DNA from: Prosthecobacter vanneervenii
GTDB taxonomy: Bacteria; Verrucomicrobiota; Verrucomicrobiia; Verrucomicrobiales; Verrucomicrobiaceae
Direction: 5' to 3'
Assembly (NCBI RefSeq): GCF_014203095.1
Contig: NZ_JACHIG010000003.1
Span: 248,001 to 312,000, forward strand
DNA length: 64,000 nt
The notes beneath the pieces are model-generated. The model saw nothing but the letters and a program-made list of their open reading frames with translations. It was not told where the DNA came from and ran no database searches. The position numbers and the translations under genes are program-made. This document shows positions 56,532 to 64,000 of this stretch, one piece after another; position 1 is the first letter of the stretch; each line of letters starts with the position of its first letter.

Positions 56532-57890
56532 TCAGTGACTTGTTTGTTGCCGGATGAAGTCCTGGACTGTCGCGACGTCCGCGGCCATGGGCCAAGTCTT
56601 GAGGGGCTTTGACTTCAGGGCCTCAAGGGTGGGGTGAGTGGGCTCGGTACCGGTGGCCTGCTGCACGACGTCCGGGAACTTGGCCGGGCTGGCGGTGGCG
56701 AGGACGACGCTGACGCGATCCTGAGCCATGTCGGTGAAGGCGCAGGCGGTGTGGGGATCGAGCACGTAGTGCCAGTCCTTCCACATCTGAGCAATGACGC
56801 GGACGATCTGCTCGTCGTCCATGCGAGTGGAGCGGAGGGAGGTCTGCGGGAGCTGGATGCTGAAGGGGGCACCAGATTTGATCTGGGACATGACCTCGCG
56901 CACGCGAGCGGAGTCCTGGCCGAGGATGTAGTAGAGGAAGCGCTCGAAATTGGACGCGGCCTGGATGTCCATGCTGGGGGCGTGGCTGGGGTGCACGTCG
57001 GTCTGGCGGTATTCGCCATTGGAGAAGAAGCGATGCAGGATGTCGTTTTGATTGGTGGCCACGCGGAAGCTGCCAGCGGGCATGCCCATCTGCTGTGCAA
57101 GCCATCCGGCGAGGACGTTGCCAAAATTGCCAGTGGGCACGACATACTCGGCTGTAGCGCGAGCTTCTTCGGGCAGTCTGAGGCAGGCCCAGATGTAGTA
57201 AACGCACTGTGCGAGCACGCGGGCGATGTTGATGGAATTGACGGCAGAGAGATTGACCGAGTTTGCGAAGGCGGTGTCGCCAAAGGCGTCCTTCACCACG
57301 CGCTGGGCGTCGTCGAAGGTGCCGGGCACGGGGATGGCGAAGACATTCTCGGCGCCGGTGCAGGCCATCTGACGCTCCTGCAGGGGAGCGACGCGGCCGT
57401 TTGGATAGAGAATGAAGATGGTGATGCCCTCGCGACCGAGGCAGCCGTGGATGGCGGCGGAGCCGGTATCCCCCGAAGTGGCACCGAGCACGGAGAGGCG
57501 CTTGCCGCTGTGCGCGACCTGGCGCTTGTAGAGCAGGCCGAGAAGCTGCAGGGCGAAGTCTTTGAAGGCGAGGGTGGGGCCGTGGAAGAGCTCGAGGATG
57601 TAGGTCTTGTCGGTGATCTTTTTCAGCGGGGCGACGTCCGGCGAATCAAAGCGGCGATAGGCCTCGGCGGTGAGCTGGTGCCACTCCTCGGTGCTGATCT
57701 CGGGAGCGAAGAGGGTGAAGAACTCGGCCGCGAGCTGGGGGTAGGTGAGCTTTGACCACGCAGGCAGCTTGTCGGCGATGGAGGGAAGCTTTTCAGGCAG
57801 GAAGAGGCCGCCATCGGGAGCTAGACCAGCTTCAACGGCTTCAGAGAAAGTGTGCGGCTTCGTCTGGCCGCGGGTGGAGAGGTAGTGCAT
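56532..57890 (-). CDS. thrC: Threonine synthase
   Basis: 452 residues, the longer class typical of enterobacterial/fungal-type threonine synthases. PLP-binding Lys in FHGPTLAFKDFALQ and ATSGDTGSAAIHG, and NSINIARVLAQ further on. N-terminal MHYLSTRGQTKPHTFSEAVEAGLAPDGGL is the standard beginning. It converts phosphohomoserine to threonine. No other thr genes are adjacent. Confidence 0.95.
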   Translation of the reverse strand: MHYLSTRGQTKPHTFSEAVEAGLAPDGGLFLPEKLPSIADKLPAWSKLTYPQLAAEFFTLFAPEISTEEWHQLTAEAYRRFDSPDVAPLKKITDKTYILELFHGPTLAFKDFALQLLGLLYKRQVAHSGKRLSVLGATSGDTGSAAIHGCLGREGITIFILYPNGRVAPLQERQMACTGAENVFAIPVPGTFDDAQRVVKDAFGDTAFANSVNLSAVNSINIARVLAQCVYYIWACLRLPEEARATAEYVVPTGNFGNVLAGWLAQQMGMPAGSFRVATNQNDILHRFFSNGEYRQTDVHPSHAPSMDIQAASNFERFLYYILGQDSARVREVMSQIKSGAPFSIQLPQTSLRSTRMDDEQIVRVIAQMWKDWHYVLDPHTACAFTDMAQDRVSVVLATASPAKFPDVVQQATGTEPTHPTLEALKSKPLKTWPMAADVATVQDFIRQQTSH

Positions 57891-57981
57891 GCGAATCGAG
57901 GGGGGGATGCATTGTTGCGTGGGATTTGGGAGGACTCAACGAGTCTCTTGAAGGCCCTGCCCAGTCCGCTTCTGATGCCCC

Positions 57982-58932
57982 TCACTTCCCCCGAGGGATG
58001 AAGATATCCACCTGCTGGCCGACGTAAAGGGCCTGGTCTTTGGGTTTTTCGAGCTTGTAGATGACCTGGAGGACGCGGGTGTCCACGCGCTCGGTGCTGG
58101 CGCCGGTGAGGGAGACTTTGGGGATGACGTAGGGCTCAATGCGGACGAACTGGGCTTTGAACTTGCGGGTGGAGTCGCTCTTGAGGGAGAAGGTGGCGTC
58201 TTTGCCGGGGGCGACCTCCATGGCGTTTTGCTCGTCGACGTCTGCGCGGACATGAAGGGTGGAGATCTCTCCGAGGACGAGGACGGGCTGTTTGTTGGAG
58301 GGGGAGGCGTATTCGCCGGCGCGGATGTTGACCTGGAGGATGGTGCCGGCACGGGGGGCCTTGACGGTGAGGCGCTCGATGAGCAACTCGGTCTGCTGGA
58401 CCTCGGCCTTGGCAGAGGCCAGCTGGGCCTCGGCGGCCTGGAGCTGGGCCTTGGCGACGAGGACGTCGTTGGTGCGGTTGCGGAGATCATCCTGGCTGAT
58501 GGCGCGCATGTCGGTGACGGACTTCATGCGGTCGAGCATGTCCTGGACTTTGGCGAGCTGGGCACGGGCGACGACGAGATTGGCCTCTGCGATGGCGATG
58601 GCGGCCTGCTGCTTGAGAAGGGAGGCTCGGAGCTCGCGATCATCGAGGATGAGGAGGGGATCGCCTTCCTTGACGGTCTGATTGACGGCCACTTTGACGG
58701 CCTCCACCAGACCGGGGATGGGCACTCCGATGGCGACGTTTTCGTCCTTGGCCTCCAGGATGCCGGTGGCGGCGATGTCATCGGCAGTCTGCTTCATGGG
58801 CGGCACGACGGGAGGCGGGGGCATGGCGGTCTCCTGGCTGCGGATGGTCTGCAGCACGATCCCCATGGCGATCACGCCCGCGATGGCGAGAAGGTAGGTG
58901 GAGTAGCGGATGGCGGAGGAGACGAGATTCAT
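57982..58932 (-). CDS. HlyD-type membrane-fusion (periplasmic adaptor) protein
   Basis: 316 residues from the ATG at 58932, chosen since it starts the membrane anchor (RYSTYLLAIAGVIAMGIVLQTI). The lipoyl-like half-motifs flank a coiled-coil: GLVEAVKVAVNQTVKEGDPLLILDD, a heptad region (about 90-175), then APRAGTILQVNIRAGEYA and a beta-barrel part. It would link an inner-membrane pump to the periplasm. The partner permease is not in the window; thrC follows 91 bases downstream on the same strand, probably unrelated. Confidence 0.88.
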   Translation of the reverse strand: MNLVSSAIRYSTYLLAIAGVIAMGIVLQTIRSQETAMPPPPVVPPMKQTADDIAATGILEAKDENVAIGVPIPGLVEAVKVAVNQTVKEGDPLLILDDRELRASLLKQQAAIAIAEANLVVARAQLAKVQDMLDRMKSVTDMRAISQDDLRNRTNDVLVAKAQLQAAEAQLASAKAEVQQTELLIERLTVKAPRAGTILQVNIRAGEYASPSNKQPVLVLGEISTLHVRADVDEQNAMEVAPGKDATFSLKSDSTRKFKAQFVRIEPYVIPKVSLTGASTERVDTRVLQVIYKLEKPKDQALYVGQQVDIFIPRGK

Positions 58933-59021
58933 GAGCGGAGATAATGCAGCGAGAGCCAGATAGCGAATGACGGGTGAGAATACGCTCGACGAGGCGACCC
59001 AGAAAGCGTCAAATTTGCGGG

Positions 59022-59576
59022 ATGAAACAGGAACCAGGAATCGCATTGCAAGTCATCCGCCAGGGAGGTGAGGTGGTGGTGATCCTGCTGGTGGCGTTGG
59101 GGCTGCAAATGCTGTGGGGTGCGCATTGGCTGACGGGCCACGCATTCTGCCTGGCTGTAGTGGCGGTGGCGCTGGCCAAGACGGTGTTTTTCTTTGTGGA
59201 AAACCTGCAGCAGATCCTGCTGGCGGTGCAGGACAACGTGCCCTACCACCGGGTGCTGGGACTGATGGGGGTGAACATGGCGCAGATCACGCTCTCTTAT
59301 GCGCTGGATTTCTGGTGCCTGGAGACGGCGGAGGCGGAGAGCTTCAGCGCGATCAATGCGGCGTGGAGCCAGGGGGAGCAGCTGTTTGAGTTTTTCTTTT
59401 TCAGCGTGCTGAATTTTTCCTTCTTCGGCTTTGGGGATGTGACGCCGCAGACGATCCCGGCCAAGCTGGTGACGATGATGGAGGTGGTGCTGGCCTTCTT
59501 CACAGTGATCTTTCTGCTCTCGGACTTTGTGAGCCTGAAGGACTCCCTGCGCATCCGCGGGCGGGATGAGAAATGA
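59022..59576 (+). CDS. Two-helix potassium-channel-like protein
   Basis: 184 residues from the ATG at 59022. It has about four helices; the last pair bracket a pore loop QLFEFFFFSVLNFSFFGFGDVTP, where GFGD takes the place of the GYGD selectivity filter of Ion_trans_2 channels, followed by a pore-lining helix AKLVTMMEVVLAFFTVIFLL. The GFGD variant is known from some prokaryotic and eukaryotic channels. Divergent from the adaptor gene. No regulator domain (RCK) is fused. Confidence 0.8.
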   Translation: MKQEPGIALQVIRQGGEVVVILLVALGLQMLWGAHWLTGHAFCLAVVAVALAKTVFFFVENLQQILLAVQDNVPYHRVLGLMGVNMAQITLSYALDFWCLETAEAESFSAINAAWSQGEQLFEFFFFSVLNFSFFGFGDVTPQTIPAKLVTMMEVVLAFFTVIFLLSDFVSLKDSLRIRGRDEK

Positions 59577-59618
59577 TCCGCATCTTGCGCAGGCGTGCGG
59601 GCGCTCTACGCTGGGCGG

Positions 59619-59831
59619 ATGGAGAGACCCGCCGCCATCGCCCAGATCCGTGAAGCCTGCAAAAACATCGCGCTGCAGTTCATGAAAATTCATCCCGCCG
59701 TGCCAGGACTGGCGGATGAGGAGACGCAGAAGGAATGCCTGCGCAGCGTGCATGAAATGACGGTGCTGCTGGAGACGATTAAGAAGAAGATCGGGCGCCT
59801 GGAGCGCACCGATGACAGCACCCTGCTCTGA
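59619..59831 (+). CDS. Small helical protein of unknown function
   Basis: 70 residues from the ATG at 59619. Mostly helical with conserved-looking IREACKNIALQFMKIHPAVPG and CLRSVHEMTVLLETIKKKI. It follows the channel gene by 42 bases and precedes the esterase by 48. No motif; small size lowers confidence that it is expressed. Confidence 0.5.
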   Translation: MERPAAIAQIREACKNIALQFMKIHPAVPGLADEETQKECLRSVHEMTVLLETIKKKIGRLERTDDSTLL

Positions 59832-59879
59832 CATTTGGCTTACTTGCCCGTCCTCCTGATCCACACGACCCTTCCTGCC

Positions 59880-61508
59880 ATGAAACACGCCACGCTCTGT
59901 CTTCTCCTGCTCGCGACCAGCCTGCAGGCCGAAGTAAAACTGCCTGCCCTTTTTTCGGATGGCATGGTGCTGCAACAGACCCAGCTGGTGCGCATCTGGG
60001 GTACTGCTGATGTGGGCGAGGATGTGAAAGTGTCCTTTGGTGACCAGACGCACAGCTCTCTCACGGATCCGTCAGGCAAGTGGTCGATCACGCTGAATCC
60101 GATGAATGCGAACGCCCAGCCCGCCGACCTGGTGGTGGCGGGGAAAAATACGGTGACAGTCAAGAACGTGCTGGTGGGCGAGGTGTGGATCTGCTCCGGG
60201 CAGTCGAACATGCAGTGGACGGTGCAGCAGGCTGGCAAGGCGCAGGAGGAGATCGCCGCGGCAAATTTTCCGCAGATCCGCATGTTTAATGTAGAGCGGC
60301 GGCCGAGCCTGACGCCGGAGAGCGACTGCAAGGGAGCGTGGAAAGAGGCCAACAGTACAAATGTGGGAGAATTTTCCGCCGTGGGGTATTTCTTTGGCCG
60401 TCATCTGCACCAGGTGCTGAAGGTGCCGGTGGGGCTGATCAACACCTCGTGGGGTGGCACACGCATCGAAGCCTGGACCAGCGGTGAGGCACTGCAAGAA
60501 CGCCCGTGTGCGGCCGAGATGCTGGCGGACTGGAAGGATGCCGCTGCGAAGTGGGACGGGCCGAAGGAGCAGGCAGCTTTTGATCAACGCAAAGCTGAGT
60601 GGCAGACGCTGGTGCAGAAGATCGATGCCGAAAATGCCAAGCTGCCAGCGGACAAAAAGAAGCCGCGCCCCCCTGCCCCGCGCCCGCCGGATGATCCGAA
60701 CAAGACCCAGCACCGCCCCAGCGTGCTCTTCAATGGCATGGTGGCTCCGCTGATCCCCTACGCGGTGAAGGGTGCGATCTGGTACCAGGGAGAGTCGAAT
60801 CAGAAGCGCGCCTTCCAGTATCAAGAGCTGCTGCCAACAATGATCAATGACTGGCGCAAGCAATGGGTGGACGCCTTCTCCTTCTACATCGTGCAGCTGG
60901 CGAATTTTGGAAACGGCAAGCCTGTAGCCACGGACCCTGGGGTGCCGGACACCTGGGCGGAACTGCAGGAGGCGCAAACGCTGACGGCGCAGACGCTGGA
61001 CAAGTGCGGGATCGCCATCATCAACGACATCGGCGAGCAAAATGACATTCATCCGAAGAACAAACAAGAGGTGGGACGCCGCCTGGCGCTGTGGGCACTG
61101 GCGAAGGACTATGGCAAGTCGGGCGCGGAATACTGCGGTCCGCTTTACCTTTCCTCCGTGGTGCAGGGAGACAAAGTGCGCGTGCAGTTTACGCACACGG
61201 GCTCGGGCCTGAAGACCCGCGATGGCGGGGAGCCGAAGAGCTTTCAGATCAGCGGAGCGGATCAGAAATGGGTGTGGGCCAAGGCCAAGATCGAAGGCAA
61301 TGAGGTCGTGGTATGGAGTGAGAGCGTGCCGCAGCCGGTGGGTGTGCGCTACGCGTGGGCGAGCTGGCCGGAGGGTGCCAATCTCATGAATGCAGAAGGA
61401 CTGCCTGCCTCGTGCTTCCGCACGGATGACTTTCTGCCGTCCACGCTTGGCGTGGTGTCTCCCTTCAAGGAGAATGCGCCGGCGAAGTCCGCACCTGCCA
61501 AACCGTGA
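59880..61508 (+). CDS. Secreted sialate O-acetylesterase
   Basis: 542 residues from the ATG at 59880, giving a signal peptide (LCLLLLATSLQA). SGNH/GDSL-type motifs: CSGQSNM with the likely nucleophile Ser109, WYQGESN, and DIHPKNKQEVG with the catalytic His near the C-terminal third. N-terminal residues form a beta-sandwich (LFSDGMVLQQ). It removes 9-O-acetyl groups from sialic acids, making them usable by lyases. It supports sialic acid or host glycan use in this part of the window. Confidence 0.92.
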   Translation: MKHATLCLLLLATSLQAEVKLPALFSDGMVLQQTQLVRIWGTADVGEDVKVSFGDQTHSSLTDPSGKWSITLNPMNANAQPADLVVAGKNTVTVKNVLVGEVWICSGQSNMQWTVQQAGKAQEEIAAANFPQIRMFNVERRPSLTPESDCKGAWKEANSTNVGEFSAVGYFFGRHLHQVLKVPVGLINTSWGGTRIEAWTSGEALQERPCAAEMLADWKDAAAKWDGPKEQAAFDQRKAEWQTLVQKIDAENAKLPADKKKPRPPAPRPPDDPNKTQHRPSVLFNGMVAPLIPYAVKGAIWYQGESNQKRAFQYQELLPTMINDWRKQWVDAFSFYIVQLANFGNGKPVATDPGVPDTWAELQEAQTLTAQTLDKCGIAIINDIGEQNDIHPKNKQEVGRRLALWALAKDYGKSGAEYCGPLYLSSVVQGDKVRVQFTHTGSGLKTRDGGEPKSFQISGADQKWVWAKAKIEGNEVVVWSESVPQPVGVRYAWASWPEGANLMNAEGLPASCFRTDDFLPSTLGVVSPFKENAPAKSAPAKP

Positions 61509-61523
61509 CCAACACCGACTGGC

Positions 61524-62543
61524 GTGCATCTTTTTCTCTCTGATCCTGATACGGTCCCCTTTCTAGCGGACGAGCTGCGCCGCGCCGCGCCGGATGCGGT
61601 GCAGCATGAGATGGCGGGGCTGGGTCTTGCGGCTGAGCTGCCGCTGGAAGGACTGCTGCTGGCATTTGCACGGCAGACGCTGCCGGATGCGAGCGAGGTG
61701 ACTGCGGCCTCGATCAACGGATGGGCGGACCGGATCATTGATGCAGTGGCGGGCGTGTTTCCCGATGACCAGCCGTGGCGGCTGCACCTGTGGCCGCAGT
61801 ATGGGGAGGGCAAGGCAGGGCTGCACCGCTGTGAGCTGATCCGCGCAGCGCTGGTGGAACGGCTGAAGAAGAAGCGGCGGCATCTGCTGCGCGCCATGAT
61901 TGATACGGATGAAGTGTTTGATGCGCAGACATCGCTGGTGCAGTGCCTTTTGACCGGGCCAGAGGCGGGATGGATTTCTGCCGTGGCGGCACCGCGAGCG
62001 CATGCGCTGCGCTGTTTGATCTCAAGCTTTCCACGTGGCGAGGTGCCGCTGGCGGATGACAAGAGCGCGCCATCGCGCGCCTTTACGAAGCTGGTGGAGT
62101 CTGAGCAGCGGCTGGGGCGTAGGATCGAGCGCGGGCAGACGTGCGTGGACCTGGGTGCGTCTCCGGGGAGCTGGAGCTATGTGGGCATCCAGCGTGGAGC
62201 GCGTGTGATCGCGATCGACCGGTCGGAGTTGCGTGAGGATCTGATGCGAAATCCGAGGCTGCAATTTGAAACGGCTGATGCCTTCAAGTACAAGCCGCCG
62301 CAGACCGTGGACTGGCTGGTGTGTGACGTGATCGCCGCACCTCAGAGGAGCATCGACCTGCTGCTGGAGTGGCTGAGGGAGAAGCGGATGCGGCAGTTTG
62401 TGGTGACGATCAAGTTCAAGGGACAGGATGAGTACGCGCTGCTGGACATTCTGAAGCGCGAGGCTCCGGCGCTGTGCGCGGAGTTTCACCTGACGCGGCT
62501 GTGCGCGAACAAGAACGAGGTGTGCGCGTTTGGGGTGGCGTGA
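61524..62543 (+). CDS. RlmM-like SAM-dependent rRNA 2'-O-methyltransferase
   Basis: 339 residues from a GTG start at 61524. The C-terminal half is an FtsJ-type methyltransferase: CVDLGASPGSWSYVG (SAM site), VIAIDRSEL, VDWLVCDVIAAPQR and TIKFKG, with the K-D-K-type catalytic residues (Lys near SRAFTKLVE, Asp in VCDV, Lys in TIKFK). It preserves the layout of RlmM, which methylates 23S rRNA C2498. It starts 15 bases after the esterase stop, though the functions are unrelated. Confidence 0.82.
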   Translation: MHLFLSDPDTVPFLADELRRAAPDAVQHEMAGLGLAAELPLEGLLLAFARQTLPDASEVTAASINGWADRIIDAVAGVFPDDQPWRLHLWPQYGEGKAGLHRCELIRAALVERLKKKRRHLLRAMIDTDEVFDAQTSLVQCLLTGPEAGWISAVAAPRAHALRCLISSFPRGEVPLADDKSAPSRAFTKLVESEQRLGRRIERGQTCVDLGASPGSWSYVGIQRGARVIAIDRSELREDLMRNPRLQFETADAFKYKPPQTVDWLVCDVIAAPQRSIDLLLEWLREKRMRQFVVTIKFKGQDEYALLDILKREAPALCAEFHLTRLCANKNEVCAFGVA

Positions 62544-62659
62544 GGGGGGAGAAAACTTTCCCTTCTGGTTTTTGTCTCTGCAGGGCGAGGAGGAAGCGGT
62601 GCTGAAGCACCGCAGTCCGGGGACGCTGACGCGGGATGTGAGTGGAGTGACAACCTCGA

Positions 62660-64000
62660 TTACAGCAGTGCCTCGTGGGCGCGGCCGTCTTTGGCCTCGA
62701 AGTAGAGGATGAAGGACTGGTTGACCACGGAGAAGCCGCCAGGAGTGGGGTAGTCGCCGGTGAAGTACCAGTCGCCGTATTCGGCGCCGAGGGCGGAGTG
62801 GAGGTCCGGGATGGTCTGGTAGATGACCTCGACGGTACCATGCCACGGAGTATCCTCGGGGCTGATCATCTGGGCGATGCGGGCGGAGATTTCCTCGTCG
62901 GTGAAGGGCGCGTAGATGGCCTTCACGGCATTGCGCATCTCCTCCTTGGGTTTGCGAAGCTCCTCCTTACAGGCGAGGTAGGTCTCGCGAACAATGTGCG
63001 CCATGCCTCGCTCCCGCAGGAGTGAGACAGCGGCCTGGAAGGCGATGAATTTGCCGAGCTCGGCCATGTCGATGCCGTAGCAATCGGGGTAGCGAATCTG
63101 CGGAGCGGTGGAGCAGACGATGATGCGCTTGGGATTGGTGCGGGCGAGGATGCGCAGGAGGCTCTTTTTGAGCGTGGTGCCGCGGACGATGGAGTCGTCG
63201 ATGACGACGAGATTGTCCTTGGACGTGACGACGCCGTAGGTGATGTCGTAGCTGCCGGAGACGAGCGCATCGCGTCCCGTTTCCTGGGCGATGAAGGTGC
63301 GCATCTTGATATCCTTGAGCGCGATTTTTTCTCCGCGCGGCCAGTTGCGCAGAACGAGGTCGTCGAGCTTGGCCTCGTCGAATTCGCCACGCTTGAGCAT
63401 GTCCATGAGCGCCTCCTTGACGACGACGCGGCGACTTTTGCGCAGGCCATCGAGGAAGCCGAAGTAGGCGGTCTCGGCGGTGTTGGGGATGAAGCTGAGC
63501 ACGGTGTGCTCAAAGTCATTGTCGATGGCTTTGACCACCTGCGGAACGAGCTGCTCTCCGAGCGCCTTGCGCTGATGGTAGATGGCGGAGTCGTTGCCAC
63601 GGGAGAAGTAGATGCACTCAAAGGAGCAGGGCTTGAAGTCGCGCGGCTCAGTGAATTTTTCAATGGTCATGCCACCAGCCGCCTTGATCACAGCCACGTG
63701 GGCCGGAGGGAGCTCATGGATGTCCTCCTCGGAGACGCCAAAGACGGACATGAGGGCAACGCGCTCGGAAGCGATGGCAAAGATTTCGTCGTTCTCGTAG
63801 TAGTGGCAGGGGCGGATGCCACTGGGATCGCGCATGGCGAAGAGGTCGCCATTGCCGATGACGCCGACGATGCTGTAGCCGCCGTCCCAACGCTTGGCAG
63901 ATTCCTTGACCACGGAAGTCACATCGAGGCGCTCGCTGATGTGGTGGGGGATGTCCACACCGGGGATGCCGGAGTCGCGCAGCTCATGGTAGAGCTGGGT
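62660..64000 (-). CDS. purF: Amidophosphoribosyltransferase, 3' part
   Basis: 446 codons plus stop are visible and the frame stays open to base 64000, so the N-terminus with the catalytic Cys lies outside the window. The glutaminase half shows FAMRDPSGIRP and ASERVAL; the phosphoribosyltransferase half has the PRPP motif LVVIDDSIVRGTTLKKS. It starts purine synthesis. An internal GTG at 63956-63958 is not the start because the frame continues upstream with family-like sequence. The Ala/Asp-rich end differs slightly from the E. coli type. Confidence 0.93.
   Translation of the reverse strand, partial: TQLYHELRDSGIPGVDIPHHISERLDVTSVVKESAKRWDGGYSIVGVIGNGDLFAMRDPSGIRPCHYYENDEIFAIASERVALMSVFGVSEEDIHELPPAHVAVIKAAGGMTIEKFTEPRDFKPCSFECIYFSRGNDSAIYHQRKALGEQLVPQVVKAIDNDFEHTVLSFIPNTAETAYFGFLDGLRKSRRVVVKEALMDMLKRGEFDEAKLDDLVLRNWPRGEKIALKDIKMRTFIAQETGRDALVSGSYDITYGVVTSKDNLVVIDDSIVRGTTLKKSLLRILARTNPKRIIVCSTAPQIRYPDCYGIDMAELGKFIAFQAAVSLLRERGMAHIVRETYLACKEELRKPKEEMRNAVKAIYAPFTDEEISARIAQMISPEDTPWHGTVEVIYQTIPDLHSALGAEYGDWYFTGDYPTPGGFSVVNQSFILYFEAKDGRAHEALL

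Noticed and set aside
45617..61508. A single nan operon.
   Set aside because: The glycan-linked genes are on both strands and separated by unrelated genes such as argA and thrC, so they cannot be one transcript.

Overview
The window is GC-rich chromosomal DNA from a Gram-negative, aerobic heterotroph that is most likely a member of the Verrucomicrobia, close to Prosthecobacter or Verrucomicrobium. Pointers are the PEP-CTERM secreted protein, the PQQ-like/BamB-like propeller and M60 peptidase types, weak Shine-Dalgarno use, and a TGTTC-N4-GAACA palindrome ahead of a Y-family polymerase, which is the LexA motif I recall for that phylum. This placement is inference; there is no rRNA here to confirm it. 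No prophage, intact insertion sequence, CRISPR array or rRNA was seen. One tRNA, tRNA-Ala(GGC), is present.

Layout. 1-9.8 kb: the 3' part of an aldolase/short-chain dehydrogenase fusion, a DUF2721 membrane protein, a pseudokinase-like/ParA-like fusion, and a minus-strand housekeeping block (dnaN, a lipoprotein, tyrA, aroA, cmk, plsC), then tRNA-Ala. 9.8-13.7 kb: a Sel1-repeat exported protein, dnaB and mscL. 13.7-21.5 kb: a five-gene minus-strand lipid operon in the order patatin lipase, PaaK-like adenylating enzyme, thiolase, hydratase/3-hydroxyacyl-CoA dehydrogenase fusion, acyl-CoA dehydrogenase. Together these could release, activate and beta-oxidise fatty acids.

21.5-31 kb is the most interesting part. 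A three-gene plus-strand unit has the order and features of cnrYXH: a small one-helix anti-sigma candidate, a membrane-anchored periplasmic metal sensor, and an ECF sigma factor. All five nickel/cobalt ligand positions I recall for CnrX are present at the same relative spacing. The sigma gene runs tail-to-tail, with overlap, into a DabA-DabB type inorganic-carbon uptake operon that has an extra NuoL/MrpD-like membrane subunit. A SulP anion transporter lies beyond the operon promoter region. The gap between dabA and the SulP gene holds a double hairpin and a decayed copy of the histidine-kinase gene that lies intact 2 kb away.

31-45 kb: a NarL-type two-component system facing a TonB-dependent receptor, a PEP-CTERM protein behind an AT-rich leader, a Y-family DNA polymerase with its LexA-like box, a DUF2726 protein, a class A penicillin-binding protein, and metH facing an XRE-cupin regulator. 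45-64 kb: genes that fit use of sialylated host-type or mucin-type glycans (M60 metallopeptidase, DapA/NanA-family lyase, MFS transporter, sialate O-acetylesterase, amidase), mixed with argA, thrC, an HlyD-type adaptor, a potassium-channel-like protein, an RlmM-like methyltransferase and the 3' part of purF. Two families of short palindromic dispersed repeats (two copies each) and a second decayed 3' gene end lie in this half.
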